A DNA stretch of 58,570 bases from a virus: IMG/VR virus record IMGVR_UViG_3300021139_000016, positions 1 through 58,570 of that record. One strand, written 5' to 3'. Both the position numbers and the translations under genes were made by a program. Position 1 is the stretch's first letter; every line of letters begins with the position of its first letter. The notes beneath the pieces were generated by a model. The model worked only from the letters and a program-made list of their open reading frames with translations, did no database searches and was not told the DNA's origin. This document shows, one piece after another, positions 6,850 to 13,992 of this stretch.

Positions 6850-6856
6850 ATGATTA

Positions 6857-6864
6857 TATTTATG
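6857..6864 (-). promoter_or_regulatory. late-promoter-like octamer CATAAATA
   Basis: Minus strand, 7 nt before ATG 6849. Only 1 bp separates it from a plus-strand octamer (6866-6873) serving the AlgH-like gene, forming a divergent promoter pair. Confidence 0.6.
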
Positions 6865-6865
6865 G

Positions 6866-6873
6866 ATTAAATA
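6866..6873 (+). promoter_or_regulatory. late-promoter-like octamer ATTAAATA, 5 nt from start codon
   Basis: Plus strand; TGGCT is the only sequence between it and ATG 6879, so a T4-style start site would fall on the A of the start codon. Confidence 0.6.
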
Positions 6874-6878
6874 TGGCT

Positions 6879-7439
6879 ATGACCAGTTTTAATTCACTCG
6901 CAGGAAAAATCCTCGTTTCGCAACCAAAAAATCAAAGCCCGCACTTTGCAAAAAGTGTGATACTACTTGCCCAACACGGTGTTAATGGAGCATGGGGCGT
7001 CATGGTCAACAAAGAAGCATCCGCTGTGAATATTGCCACCGTAATGAGTGCGGCAGGTATCACGTACAATGGCCATGAGCCGGTTTATATAGGCGGTCCT
7101 GTAGAACCTACTAGGGTACATATTGTACATACTATGGATTGGTTTAGTGCAAGTACGCTACAGATTGCACCCAACCTAGGCATCACGGGAGACCTAGGAA
7201 TCCTAGCATCAATATCAGCAGGAGAAGGTCCTGAAATGTGGAGAGCGGGTATAGGTTTAGCGGCATGGAGCGCAGGACAGCTAGACGGGGAAATGAGCGG
7301 AATAGCACCTTGGCACAGTGATCATATTTGGTTAACTGCTGATGCTACTGAAGAAGTCTGTTTAAGCGGAACGGGCGAAGAGCAGTGGCAACGTGCGATT
7401 AGCCACTGCGTCAATCAAAAAATAGCAAATCTATTTTAA
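6879..7439 (+). CDS. AlgH/YqgE (UPF0301) family protein
   Basis: 186 residues from ATG 6879. An in-frame ATG at 6873 overlaps the promoter octamer; 6879 is preferred because it gives the same 5-nt spacing seen at other genes. Family features in order: SLAGKILVSQP, HFAKSVILLAQHG..GAWGVMVNK, YIGGPVEP, and a closing WRAGIGLAAWSAGQLDGEM. AlgH/YqgE proteins are widespread in proteobacteria, with no firm biochemical role; AlgH influences alginate gene expression in Pseudomonas. A host-derived copy beside helicase 41 is unusual. Its end overlaps the stop of the convergent helicase gene by 4 nt. Confidence 0.8.
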   Translation: MTSFNSLAGKILVSQPKNQSPHFAKSVILLAQHGVNGAWGVMVNKEASAVNIATVMSAAGITYNGHEPVYIGGPVEPTRVHIVHTMDWFSASTLQIAPNLGITGDLGILASISAGEGPEMWRAGIGLAAWSAGQLDGEMSGIAPWHSDHIWLTADATEEVCLSGTGEEQWQRAISHCVNQKIANLF

Positions 7440-8866
7440 TCTTTTTCTGGATTCAATCCAGCTAACAATTCTCGAACCTTACTGGTTCCACCGACACCCT
7501 TAATCTTGTTGATACCAATACCTTCCATTGGATTAGTTTTGATCTCACCTGTGTCTTTATCTACTACCGTAGAAGTTTTCTTCAAGCCTTCATAGATGCT
7601 AGGCTTAGGAGCATAGTTAGTTCCTTCATCCTCTCCCAGGTCTTTGATACGCAAAGTGTCTACGTCAAATTCTAAGTCTACCTTTTGACCTACACCAGAA
7701 CTATTACGCGTCTTCATAAACTGGATTTGATAACGCCCACGTTCCTTCATAGCACGACTTGTAAAAATACCAATCACATTATCTGCTGTCTGGATCTTAC
7801 TCAAGCCACCTGAAATATGGCTGTGATCAAATTCAATTTCTTCAACAGCTGAACGATTCAACTGTGAAGCAGTTACAACGATAGCCTGTGTTTCCATCGC
7901 TAGGTTACGCAATTCTTCTGACACATATTTGTCTTTAACAAACAAGTCACTTGGGCTAACTTTAATGCTTAATGGCATCATCAAGTCCAAATAGTCGATC
8001 AAAATCACGTCTGGTTTGTAACCTTTCTTGACTTGATATTCTTTCAAGTAACTGCGGATGTCATTGGCATTTTTTCCTGATGGCATATATTTGATTTGTA
8101 TGCTACCAGATTTTTTACCTGTCATCTTAACCTTAAGTTCGACGTCATCTAGACTCTTGAAAATTTCACGTGTTGGTATTTCAGTAAGCATACTATCCAT
8201 ACGCATAGCCACTAAATTTTCAGCCAATTCAAATGTTAGATATATTACATTCAATCCTGACAACGCCCAGTTAATTCCCTGATTAGCCAAGAACAAACTT
8301 TTTCCGCCTCCTGATGCCGCACACCAAATGTTAAGTTCACCCCTGTTGAACCCGCCATATAATTTCTTGTCTACGCTAGGCCATCCAGTGCTAACTTGAC
8401 CGTTTGTATTCTTCAATCCTTCGAGACGTGCTCTAGGATCTTCAAAATAATCTGTACCCATGTCTTTTTGCAAACTGATCTGCACAGCGTCTTTGATCAT
8501 TTTTTCAACTGGACCGTAGTCGCCTTTATCCAACAAATCAGCTGATTTTAAAATCGCTCTTTCCAGTGCTTTGTGGCGTGAAAATTGCTCAAATTCTGCC
8601 ATCAACCAATCATAGTTTTCTTTGGGCAAAGCCGCCGGATTTAAGTCAGTATCGCATGCCGCATTTACAATCATTGGCTCCGGCATGACTTTATATTCGT
8701 CAACATATTTTTTGATGAAGCCTGCAACATCCTGCAATTTTCTGTCAAAATTTTCGGGGTCAAATATGTTGTTACAACGCATGAATGTCTCAGCATCACT
8801 CATGAACATTTCAATATATAATTTTTGTACGTCTGAACTATAGTTTGGTATTGGGTTATTCATCAT
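7436..8866 (-). CDS. 41: replicative DNA helicase, T4 gp41-like (DnaB family)
   Basis: 476 residues. Walker A SGGGKS (about 185-190) in a GELNIWCAASGGGKS context, Walker B in VILIDYLDLMM (about 288-298), and the DnaB-family VVTASQLNR segment. The N-terminal 150 residues are helical, as in gp41. It unwinds DNA 5'-3' at the fork as a hexamer, together with primase. The start overlaps the last 11 nt of the primase gene, giving a 61-41 pair with coupled translation. T4 gp41 has 475 residues, so length agrees closely. Confidence 0.92.
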   Translation of the reverse strand: MMNNPIPNYSSDVQKLYIEMFMSDAETFMRCNNIFDPENFDRKLQDVAGFIKKYVDEYKVMPEPMIVNAACDTDLNPAALPKENYDWLMAEFEQFSRHKALERAILKSADLLDKGDYGPVEKMIKDAVQISLQKDMGTDYFEDPRARLEGLKNTNGQVSTGWPSVDKKLYGGFNRGELNIWCAASGGGKSLFLANQGINWALSGLNVIYLTFELAENLVAMRMDSMLTEIPTREIFKSLDDVELKVKMTGKKSGSIQIKYMPSGKNANDIRSYLKEYQVKKGYKPDVILIDYLDLMMPLSIKVSPSDLFVKDKYVSEELRNLAMETQAIVVTASQLNRSAVEEIEFDHSHISGGLSKIQTADNVIGIFTSRAMKERGRYQIQFMKTRNSSGVGQKVDLEFDVDTLRIKDLGEDEGTNYAPKPSIYEGLKKTSTVVDKDTGEIKTNPMEGIGINKIKGVGGTSKVRELLAGLNPEKD

Positions 8867-9854
8867 GTTTGTTTTCTAATTGTTTCTTTAAAAGTTTGAT
8901 CTTTGTCTCACCGTTTTCTCGGTAATGCAAAATGGTGGAAAATGTGTAAATTCTGCCAAATTTCTTCACTGCGTCTGCAACGTCTTTTACGTCCGGACCC
9001 CAGTCTGGCAAACTTACGGACCAGTGATTGTCTATGGCCGCGGATATTAATTTAGCCCCAGGCTTGTCATTGTCAGGCACAATAATGACTTCACGTCCTA
9101 GTGCAGAAATTCGTGAAATTTGAGTGGGATTTGGCTCATTATGCATGATAGCAACACCGTCGATTGCGATAGCATCAAACTGACCTTCAACAACAATCAC
9201 AAATTTCCTATTTTCGTCTTGTGCATCTAAATTAAAAACGTATCCTGGTTGAGCAGTGGTCAAGTACTTTGGCTTGCCATCACGAATTTTTCGGGCTGTC
9301 CAGCCTACAACCACATTTTTGTGAAAAAATGGGATGATAACACGATCCTTATAACCGGGCTCTGGAGTCCACATCCAATCATACCACTCAAGCTTCATGC
9401 CTCGATCAAGTATGTAAGCAATGACTTCTAAAAATTCTGGATCCTCGCAACCTTCATCAATCCACTTTTCTATGGTTTGGCAATTTTCTGGCAAATTTCG
9501 TGGTTCCAAGCCAAAATTTAGGGGTATAGGTGTTTTGTCTAATTCTTCTTTATTCTTGAGTGCTTCCAGTGACAGCTTGCTGATGTCGTCATCTGGTACT
9601 CCCATCCACCTCATGAGGTTTTTTGTATTCTTGCTGAGTAATTTTCCTGGCATCCAACCAGCTTTGAAGCCACAGTTGAAGCAATGATACTGAAATCCGT
9701 CATCACCTGAGGTTTTTACACCTCCACGTTGGCGTTTGTCTGGAGAGTCACCGTTGTGAACACAACAGGGTGCGTTAAAACTGATCCAGCCACTCGGAGT
9801 CGCCTTTCTTTTCGGAGGCAAGAAATTTAAAAATGTAGCTTGAATCAGGTTCAT
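8856..9854 (-). CDS. 61: DNA primase, T4 gp61-like
   Basis: 332 residues (T4 gp61 has 342). An N-terminal zinc site (C30, C31, H33, C58, C61 in a CFNCG context) is followed by a TOPRIM domain with E223 in VVEGQFDA and DND at 261-263 (IIVPDNDKPG). It synthesises RNA primers for lagging-strand replication and works with the helicase encoded directly downstream. The ATG at 9854 lacks an obvious Shine-Dalgarno; CTAAAATA, one base off the late-promoter octamer, ends 5 nt upstream. Confidence 0.92.
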   Translation of the reverse strand: MNLIQATFLNFLPPKRKATPSGWISFNAPCCVHNGDSPDKRQRGGVKTSGDDGFQYHCFNCGFKAGWMPGKLLSKNTKNLMRWMGVPDDDISKLSLEALKNKEELDKTPIPLNFGLEPRNLPENCQTIEKWIDEGCEDPEFLEVIAYILDRGMKLEWYDWMWTPEPGYKDRVIIPFFHKNVVVGWTARKIRDGKPKYLTTAQPGYVFNLDAQDENRKFVIVVEGQFDAIAIDGVAIMHNEPNPTQISRISALGREVIIVPDNDKPGAKLISAAIDNHWSVSLPDWGPDVKDVADAVKKFGRIYTFSTILHYRENGETKIKLLKKQLENKHDE

Positions 9855-9863
9855 GCTACTATT

Positions 9864-10772
9864 TTAGCTTCTAAATAGGATTTTGTCAATTTTTCCGTTA
9901 GGCCAGTATGGTTGTCCGGGGATTGGATTTCCAGGTACGCTGGCGCCATACCAATTTGCACCACTGCCGTCGGCATCTGGTACATACTTAACTTTGAAGT
10001 TGGTGTAATTTCCGGTAATATTTAGGTAGTCAACACCGGTAAAATTGCTATTGTATGGAACTGACTGTAAAAGTGCATAAGACTCATTTCCATTACCTTG
10101 CCCACTTGGTGTATTTTCCAAAGTTCCATAGATGTCGATATGTCCTTTGAAATTTGTCAGGTAAAATGCAAAGGTGTGTAGACCAATATTTGTGTTCAAT
10201 GCAGGATTTACTTCAATAGTACCACTACTAAAGGTCCACCAGTTAGACTGTGGTATGCCTTGACGGTCAATTGGAGTGTCTCGATACCAGTTGAAGGCAT
10301 CGGTTGAAAAACTTTCGGTCAAAAATGGTTCAACGTCTTCACGTATTTCGGCAGTGCCATTCACTCCGTAATAAGTATTCGCATAGGTTGGAACATAACT
10401 GCCGTCTGTATCGAGTGCAGTTATACTAAAGGTATATTTTTTAGGTGTGATGTCTAAAGTGTCGCCTTCAGTAAGCGTTAACAAGGCCAATCCACGTGTA
10501 CTTGTAGTAACTCCGTCATCGATGACATCTAGTTGTTTAGGTTCGAATGGCATAATGTTATCATTATCGAACATTCTGAAGAAAAATGTGCCACTCGTAA
10601 TTGAGACTGGTTTTTGATCGGAATTTTTGAATTGGATTTGGACCTTATTTTTAAGGCCTTTCTGAAATATAATATTGCGTTGGTACATGACGTTGTTAAC
10701 ACCCCGTGAGTTGTCCAAATCTAGTGTAATACTATAAGAGTTGGTATATAAATAGACTGGTAATTTCTGCAT
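9864..10772 (-). CDS. virion structural protein, beta-rich
   Basis: 302 residues. The first third (LPVYLYTNSYSITLDLD...IIFQKGLKNKVQIQFKNSDQKP) resembles the N-terminal 'baseplate upper protein'-type beta domain found in structural proteins of marine T4-like phages. The rest is aromatic- and glycine-rich beta structure (YWPNGKIDKILF at the end). It sits between primase and a divergent unknown gene, isolated from the main tail block. The promoter octamer here is an exact TATAAATA, as expected for a late structural gene. Confidence 0.55.
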   Translation of the reverse strand: MQKLPVYLYTNSYSITLDLDNSRGVNNVMYQRNIIFQKGLKNKVQIQFKNSDQKPVSITSGTFFFRMFDNDNIMPFEPKQLDVIDDGVTTSTRGLALLTLTEGDTLDITPKKYTFSITALDTDGSYVPTYANTYYGVNGTAEIREDVEPFLTESFSTDAFNWYRDTPIDRQGIPQSNWWTFSSGTIEVNPALNTNIGLHTFAFYLTNFKGHIDIYGTLENTPSGQGNGNESYALLQSVPYNSNFTGVDYLNITGNYTNFKVKYVPDADGSGANWYGASVPGNPIPGQPYWPNGKIDKILFRS

Positions 10773-10778
10773 AACACA

Positions 10779-10786
10779 TATTTATA
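10779..10786 (-). promoter_or_regulatory. exact T4 late-promoter octamer TATAAATA
   Basis: Minus strand, 6 nt before ATG 10772 with TGTGTT between and no Shine-Dalgarno. The only perfect match to the T4 consensus among those noted. Confidence 0.65.
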
Positions 10787-10792
10787 GGTTAA

Positions 10793-11182
10793 ATGAAGTC
10801 AAATAAAGATCAAGAATTCCAAAACAAGTTTCCTTTCATCAGTTGCGTTAAAGTTAATGAAAGCGAGTATGTCGGTATCATTATAAACAATGATTCTAAC
10901 GTCACCAGCATTTACGATTTTAGCGTAATGCGCACAGAATTTGAAAAAACCAGCTTTTTAGAGCTCGGAGAAACGTGGTGGTGGGAATCGAACCGTAAAA
11001 TTCCTATTAATATTTTCCTAAAGGCAGAAATGACGTTTTTCAGACCTTACATCAAAACTTTTGCCAGCAAAGACGTTCAAATACTATTTGGCCCTACTGT
11101 TAATTTAAGCGAAATCGCAGAAAAACGCATCAAACGCAAATCAATACAATTAGTTAGGGCGCCTAAGCGTAAGGATAGCTAA
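10793..11182 (+). CDS. conserved-looking T4-like phage protein of unknown function
   Basis: 129 residues. Features: PFISCVKVNESEYVGIIIN, LELGETWWWESNRKIPINIFLK, and a basic end IKRKSIQLVRAPKRK. The WWWES and SNR-IPI pattern looks like a conserved cyanophage-type protein I cannot assign. The basic tail suggests nucleic-acid contact. It is divergent from the structural gene at 10772 and its 3' end overlaps the DnaE-like gene by 20 nt (convergent). Confidence 0.5.
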   Translation: MKSNKDQEFQNKFPFISCVKVNESEYVGIIINNDSNVTSIYDFSVMRTEFEKTSFLELGETWWWESNRKIPINIFLKAEMTFFRPYIKTFASKDVQILFGPTVNLSEIAEKRIKRKSIQLVRAPKRKDS

Positions 11183-11729
11183 TTCCTTCGCAGATTAAAT
11201 TCATCTGTACTGTTACTGCAATAGCATAAGCAACTGCGTGAGCCTTTTTAAAGAAATACTCATCAGTCGTCGGCTTCGTCCATACTTCTTCGAATACTTC
11301 TTTCCAACTCTTTCCTAAAAGGTGTCTTTTCGCTGGTCGAATTATGGCCAGACAAGCCGCGAGCTCTTCTATACTTTTCGGTTTCATCGTTCTCAATACG
11401 TTCCCGTGCCCGTTCACGTGAAATAGTAGATTCGTAAAGTCGTCCTGTTCCAATAGATCCCATAGTGGTTCAACCTCCATTAAACTTTTTAGATGTTCCT
11501 CATTTTTAACGCCTGAATATATGTTTACGTTGAGAAAATCTAATTTAAAATAGCCTCTGTCTTCAGCTTCCTTATAATCTATTGTGCTTAACCCTGTTAA
11601 TGGATTATAAGGTATAGAATGACAGTAGACCCCTGTGTTGTGTTTTTTATCGCCATTGACTGCTGTGATAGTTTTCACTACCTCTAGCACTTTTGTCCTA
11701 TCTGCGAAGTCAATATCAATATCCGGCAT
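11163..11729 (-). CDS. miniature DnaE (Pol III alpha)-like protein
   Basis: 188 residues from ATG 11729 (MPDIDIDFADR), chosen because GGAGGTGA lies 5 nt upstream; an in-frame GTG three codons earlier is weaker. It reads like a shrunken Pol III alpha catalytic core in the correct order: PDIDIDF (E. coli PDFDVDF with D401/D403), KHNTGVY (KHAGGVV), YFKLDFLNV (VKFDFLGL with D555), LLFHVNGHG, ELAACLAIIRPA (DMIALVALFRPG) and FFKKAHAVAYA (FNKSHSAAYA). The three catalytic aspartates would be D5, D7 and D64. PHP, most of palm/fingers and OB domains are absent. Whether it polymerises is unknown. From memory similar proteins occur in cyanophages. Confidence 0.65.
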   Translation of the reverse strand: MPDIDIDFADRTKVLEVVKTITAVNGDKKHNTGVYCHSIPYNPLTGLSTIDYKEAEDRGYFKLDFLNVNIYSGVKNEEHLKSLMEVEPLWDLLEQDDFTNLLFHVNGHGNVLRTMKPKSIEELAACLAIIRPAKRHLLGKSWKEVFEEVWTKPTTDEYFFKKAHAVAYAIAVTVQMNLICEGISYPYA

Positions 11730-12072
11730 CGAAATCACCTCCGCACATCTTCAACAACATTCGATAACGTTCGTATGCTAATTTGACTGCTGGTACTTGC
11801 ATACGTATTTCCATTTCTCGGTAATGATGCTCTGGTATAGATTCTAAAAACTCTTCGAGTTTGTAAATTGGAATGTGTAAGGCCACGGCTTCAACTTCTT
11901 CATATCTTGCAGTTCCGTAAGGAGTGTTTGTATCTTGTTCCCAGTTGATTGGACTAGAAACAATTCGACGAAATCTTCTTTGGCTAGGCTCAACATGACC
12001 TTCAAATGTTTTTACGAAATCTTGTAGAGGTTTAGAATGAGGTAATGGTTTAGTCAATTCCGCTTCCCTCAC
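11716..12072 (-). CDS. conserved T4-like phage protein of unknown function
   Basis: 118 residues, mostly helical, with INWEQDTNTPYGTARYEEVEAV in the middle and RMQVPAVKLAYERYRMLLKMCGGDFDAGY at the end (quoted in parts: the C-terminal residues GGDFDAGY are encoded over the next gene's ribosome site). It overlaps both neighbours (23 nt upstream, 14 nt downstream), so the order zinc-finger protein - this - DnaE-like is tightly coupled. Linkage suggests a replication accessory role; no domain recognised. Confidence 0.6.
   Translation of the reverse strand: MREAELTKPLPHSKPLQDFVKTFEGHVEPSQRRFRRIVSSPINWEQDTNTPYGTARYEEVEAVALHIPIYKLEEFLESIPEHHYREMEIRMQVPAVKLAYERYRMLLKMCGGDFDAGY
11735..11742 (-). promoter_or_regulatory. 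strong ribosome binding site GGAGGTGA deciding the DnaE-like start
   Basis: Eight bases fully complementary to the 16S rRNA 3' end, 5 nt before ATG 11729 and inside the 3' end of the upstream gene, where it encodes part of its GGDFDAGY tail. Confidence 0.8.
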
Positions 12073-12745
12073 AAATTTCTCTCACAACAGCAACATCTTC
12101 TTTGTGAGTTTTAAAATGTTTAACCCAATAAGGAATATCAAGTGCTTTGTCGATCAGTTCTAATTGCTCGTCATTGAAGTTTTCAAGCATCTTCTTGCCA
12201 CTTGTACAGTTCAACATGACCCATGCTGAGATTCTTCCGTCTTTAATATCATGTACCGCACGATTAAAATTAACATAGTTAAAATAATGATTCCATTGAG
12301 CACCGCTTGTATCACCCCACTCGATCATTGTTGTAATTGTCCGTTGTACTGCGGCCTCAACTGGTTCAATCTTTAACATTTCATAAAGATATGTTTCGTA
12401 CAGTTCATCTCTACACCAGTGATCAAGTTTTACATCACTTTTAATTACAAATTCTATAAACTTTTCGGGATACAATGGATTCACATTGTTTAAGAAACTA
12501 CCAAACTTTACAAAGGCATTGTAGTATGCACTCTTACAAAATTCATCATAGGTTTTTTGTTTCTTGGAGCCTTGTCTAATTTTATAAAACTGATTAAATG
12601 CATAAAATCCGCTTTGAACTCGCTTTTCATCCTTTTGCATAGCTCTACGCTTAGGCTCACACATGTGGGCAAACAAGGTCTTCTCTTTCATGAAGGCCTT
12701 GCCACAATGTGCGCAATTAAAAGGTTGTTCAGCCAGTTGAATCAT
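12050..12745 (-). CDS. zinc-finger protein of the replication block
   Basis: 231 residues. A single N-terminal C2HC-type finger (FNCAHCGKAF...LFAHMC, residues 9-28) is followed by a helical body with YYNAFVKFGSFLNNVNPLYPEKF and WNHYFNYVNFNRAVHDI. From memory the same architecture is conserved in T4-like cyanophages next to replication genes, with no assigned function. A size like T4 gp59 (217) invites comparison with a helicase loader, but no sequence motif supports that. It overlaps the previous gene by 4 nt. Confidence 0.55.
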   Translation of the reverse strand: MIQLAEQPFNCAHCGKAFMKEKTLFAHMCEPKRRAMQKDEKRVQSGFYAFNQFYKIRQGSKKQKTYDEFCKSAYYNAFVKFGSFLNNVNPLYPEKFIEFVIKSDVKLDHWCRDELYETYLYEMLKIEPVEAAVQRTITTMIEWGDTSGAQWNHYFNYVNFNRAVHDIKDGRISAWVMLNCTSGKKMLENFNDEQLELIDKALDIPYWVKHFKTHKEDVAVVREICEGSGID

Positions 12746-13197
12746 TCGTATTCTTTTCGTTGCTTCTTGTCAAATCCCATTTTGTCAAATAGTTCTTCTC
12801 GATCTTCTTTAGTCATAATCTTAGCCCATGCCTTGATGTCGCTAAGTTTCATAGCAGGATTTAATTCAGCTAAAAGTTTTTCAATCTTAACTGCTTTTTC
12901 TTTAGTACCTGCTTTTAGATAAGGATGATAAGCAGTAACCCCAGTACCACAACCTGCAAATAGTTTCCAAAGCAACGCCTTGTGATTTTTACTTAATACC
13001 CAATGATTTTTGTTTACAAGTTCATTGGTTCTTTCTAAAAACCATTCAGCTGTATCCGTGTCGCCTTGCACGTTAGCAACATATCTCATGAGAATATACG
13101 GACTAAATTCTTTCTGTTCTTCTGGCGTGAGATTATCATAGAAATCATAGTTTCTAAGATCAACTGCCTTCAATTCTCTTTTGATGTCAAGTGCCAT
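12742..13197 (-). CDS. conserved phage protein, unknown; gp62-like role conceivable
   Basis: 151 residues. It begins with LKAVDLRNYDFYDNLTPEEQKEFSPYILMRYVA and ends with KIMTKEDREELFDKMGFDKKQ, helical throughout. The pattern 'NLT.EE....SP..LMR' followed by WFLERTNELVNK loosely recalls the small clamp-loader subunit gp62 (187 residues in T4), but no partner gp44 gene is in the window and the similarity is weak. It overlaps both neighbouring genes by 4-11 nt. Confidence 0.5.
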   Translation of the reverse strand: MALDIKRELKAVDLRNYDFYDNLTPEEQKEFSPYILMRYVANVQGDTDTAEWFLERTNELVNKNHWVLSKNHKALLWKLFAGCGTGVTAYHPYLKAGTKEKAVKIEKLLAELNPAMKLSDIKAWAKIMTKEDREELFDKMGFDKKQRKEYE

Positions 13198-13483
13198 CTT
13201 TTTCCTTGCTTAGATGATATATTATTTTAACACGTTCAAGTGCTTCTTGTAAAGTGGGATTGGTTTTAGCCATTCGACGGATTTCGCCCCATAACTTGTC
13301 TTCTCGTAACTGATCCATTAATGAGCGCCCATCTGAAGTACGTGGATCAAATTTTGGATCATCTTTATTATAATCCCAGCCAACTACCTGTCGAGTGCTA
13401 GGATCTGCTCCAAATTCTCTACTATAAACTACATCGTCTACACGTTCATGTATGTAAGTTGCGCCAGGTTTTAATTTTCCCAT
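13187..13483 (-). CDS. small conserved unknown protein of the replication block
   Basis: 98 residues. It contains GATYIHERVDDVVYSREFGADPSTRQVVGWDYNKD in its first half (two segments of this are the most distinctive: IHERVDDVVYSRE and VVGWDY) and a helical C-terminal half. No domain recognised. It is 1 nt downstream of the gene at 13485 and overlaps the next by 11 nt. Confidence 0.5.
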   Translation of the reverse strand: MGKLKPGATYIHERVDDVVYSREFGADPSTRQVVGWDYNKDDPKFDPRTSDGRSLMDQLREDKLWGEIRRMAKTNPTLQEALERVKIIYHLSKEKDGT

Positions 13484-13484
13484 T

Positions 13485-13988
13485 TTACCAACACTTAGTA
13501 TAGTCTACGATTTCACTTTGTCTGCTGACTTCTTTAATGAAATAAGCACACATGGGTTCCTCTCCACCTCGTAGCGGTGTTGTAAGCAACTGTCCGGGTT
13601 TCATTTTAGGAAAATACCATTTGACATCCTGATAGATATTGACAATGTCAATGTCGTGGAATTCAGGACGAAAACTGGTCAGTGGATTAAAACAAAATGT
13701 TCTAAATCCTCTATCATTTAAACTGGTCAGTGGCAATACTTCCATTTCAGGACCTTCAGGGTCTCCTACGATAGTACACCAATCTAATGGCATAGTCACT
13801 TGATAAGGACCAATCTGCAATACTGCCGCAGGTCCTGTAAAACTTTCTAAAAAGATTAATGGTAAGAAAAAATAGTCTGGATTTTGAGGATCGCTGTTAT
13901 CTAAAACTGAATATCTAAAATCTTCGTCTATTTCTTCTGGTAGATCATTCAAGTAGAATGTCTTGTTGTCAAGGGTTAGTATTTGCAT
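13485..13988 (-). CDS. conserved T4-like phage protein of unknown function
   Basis: 167 residues. Its distinctive core is MPLDWCTIVGDPEGPEMEVLPL followed by SLNDRGFRTFCFNPL and VKWYFPKMKPGQLLTTPL (each a separate conserved-looking block). It is predicted beta-rich, with no transmembrane part. From memory, relatives occur beside uvsW in marine T4-like phages without assigned function. The start at 13988 lies 4 nt after the uvsW stop; no clear Shine-Dalgarno. Confidence 0.55.
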   Translation of the reverse strand: MQILTLDNKTFYLNDLPEEIDEDFRYSVLDNSDPQNPDYFFLPLIFLESFTGPAAVLQIGPYQVTMPLDWCTIVGDPEGPEMEVLPLTSLNDRGFRTFCFNPLTSFRPEFHDIDIVNIYQDVKWYFPKMKPGQLLTTPLRGGEEPMCAYFIKEVSRQSEIVDYTKCW

Positions 13989-13992
13989 GTTA

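Noticed and set aside
6873-6878. start of the AlgH-like gene at the first ATG (6873)
   Set aside because: This ATG overlaps the last base of the promoter octamer; ATG 6879 has the 5-nt spacing found at other genes and no start has a Shine-Dalgarno.
10978-10996. tRNA T-loop-like sequence GGTTCGATTCCCACC on the minus strand
   Set aside because: Flanking bases do not form a 5-bp T-stem and no anticodon or acceptor stem is found around it; it lies inside the gene at 10793-11182.
12557-12922. 121-codon plus-strand ORF across the zinc-finger gene
   Set aside because: Shadow of two well-formed overlapping minus-strand genes; serine/leucine-rich composition typical of antisense frames.
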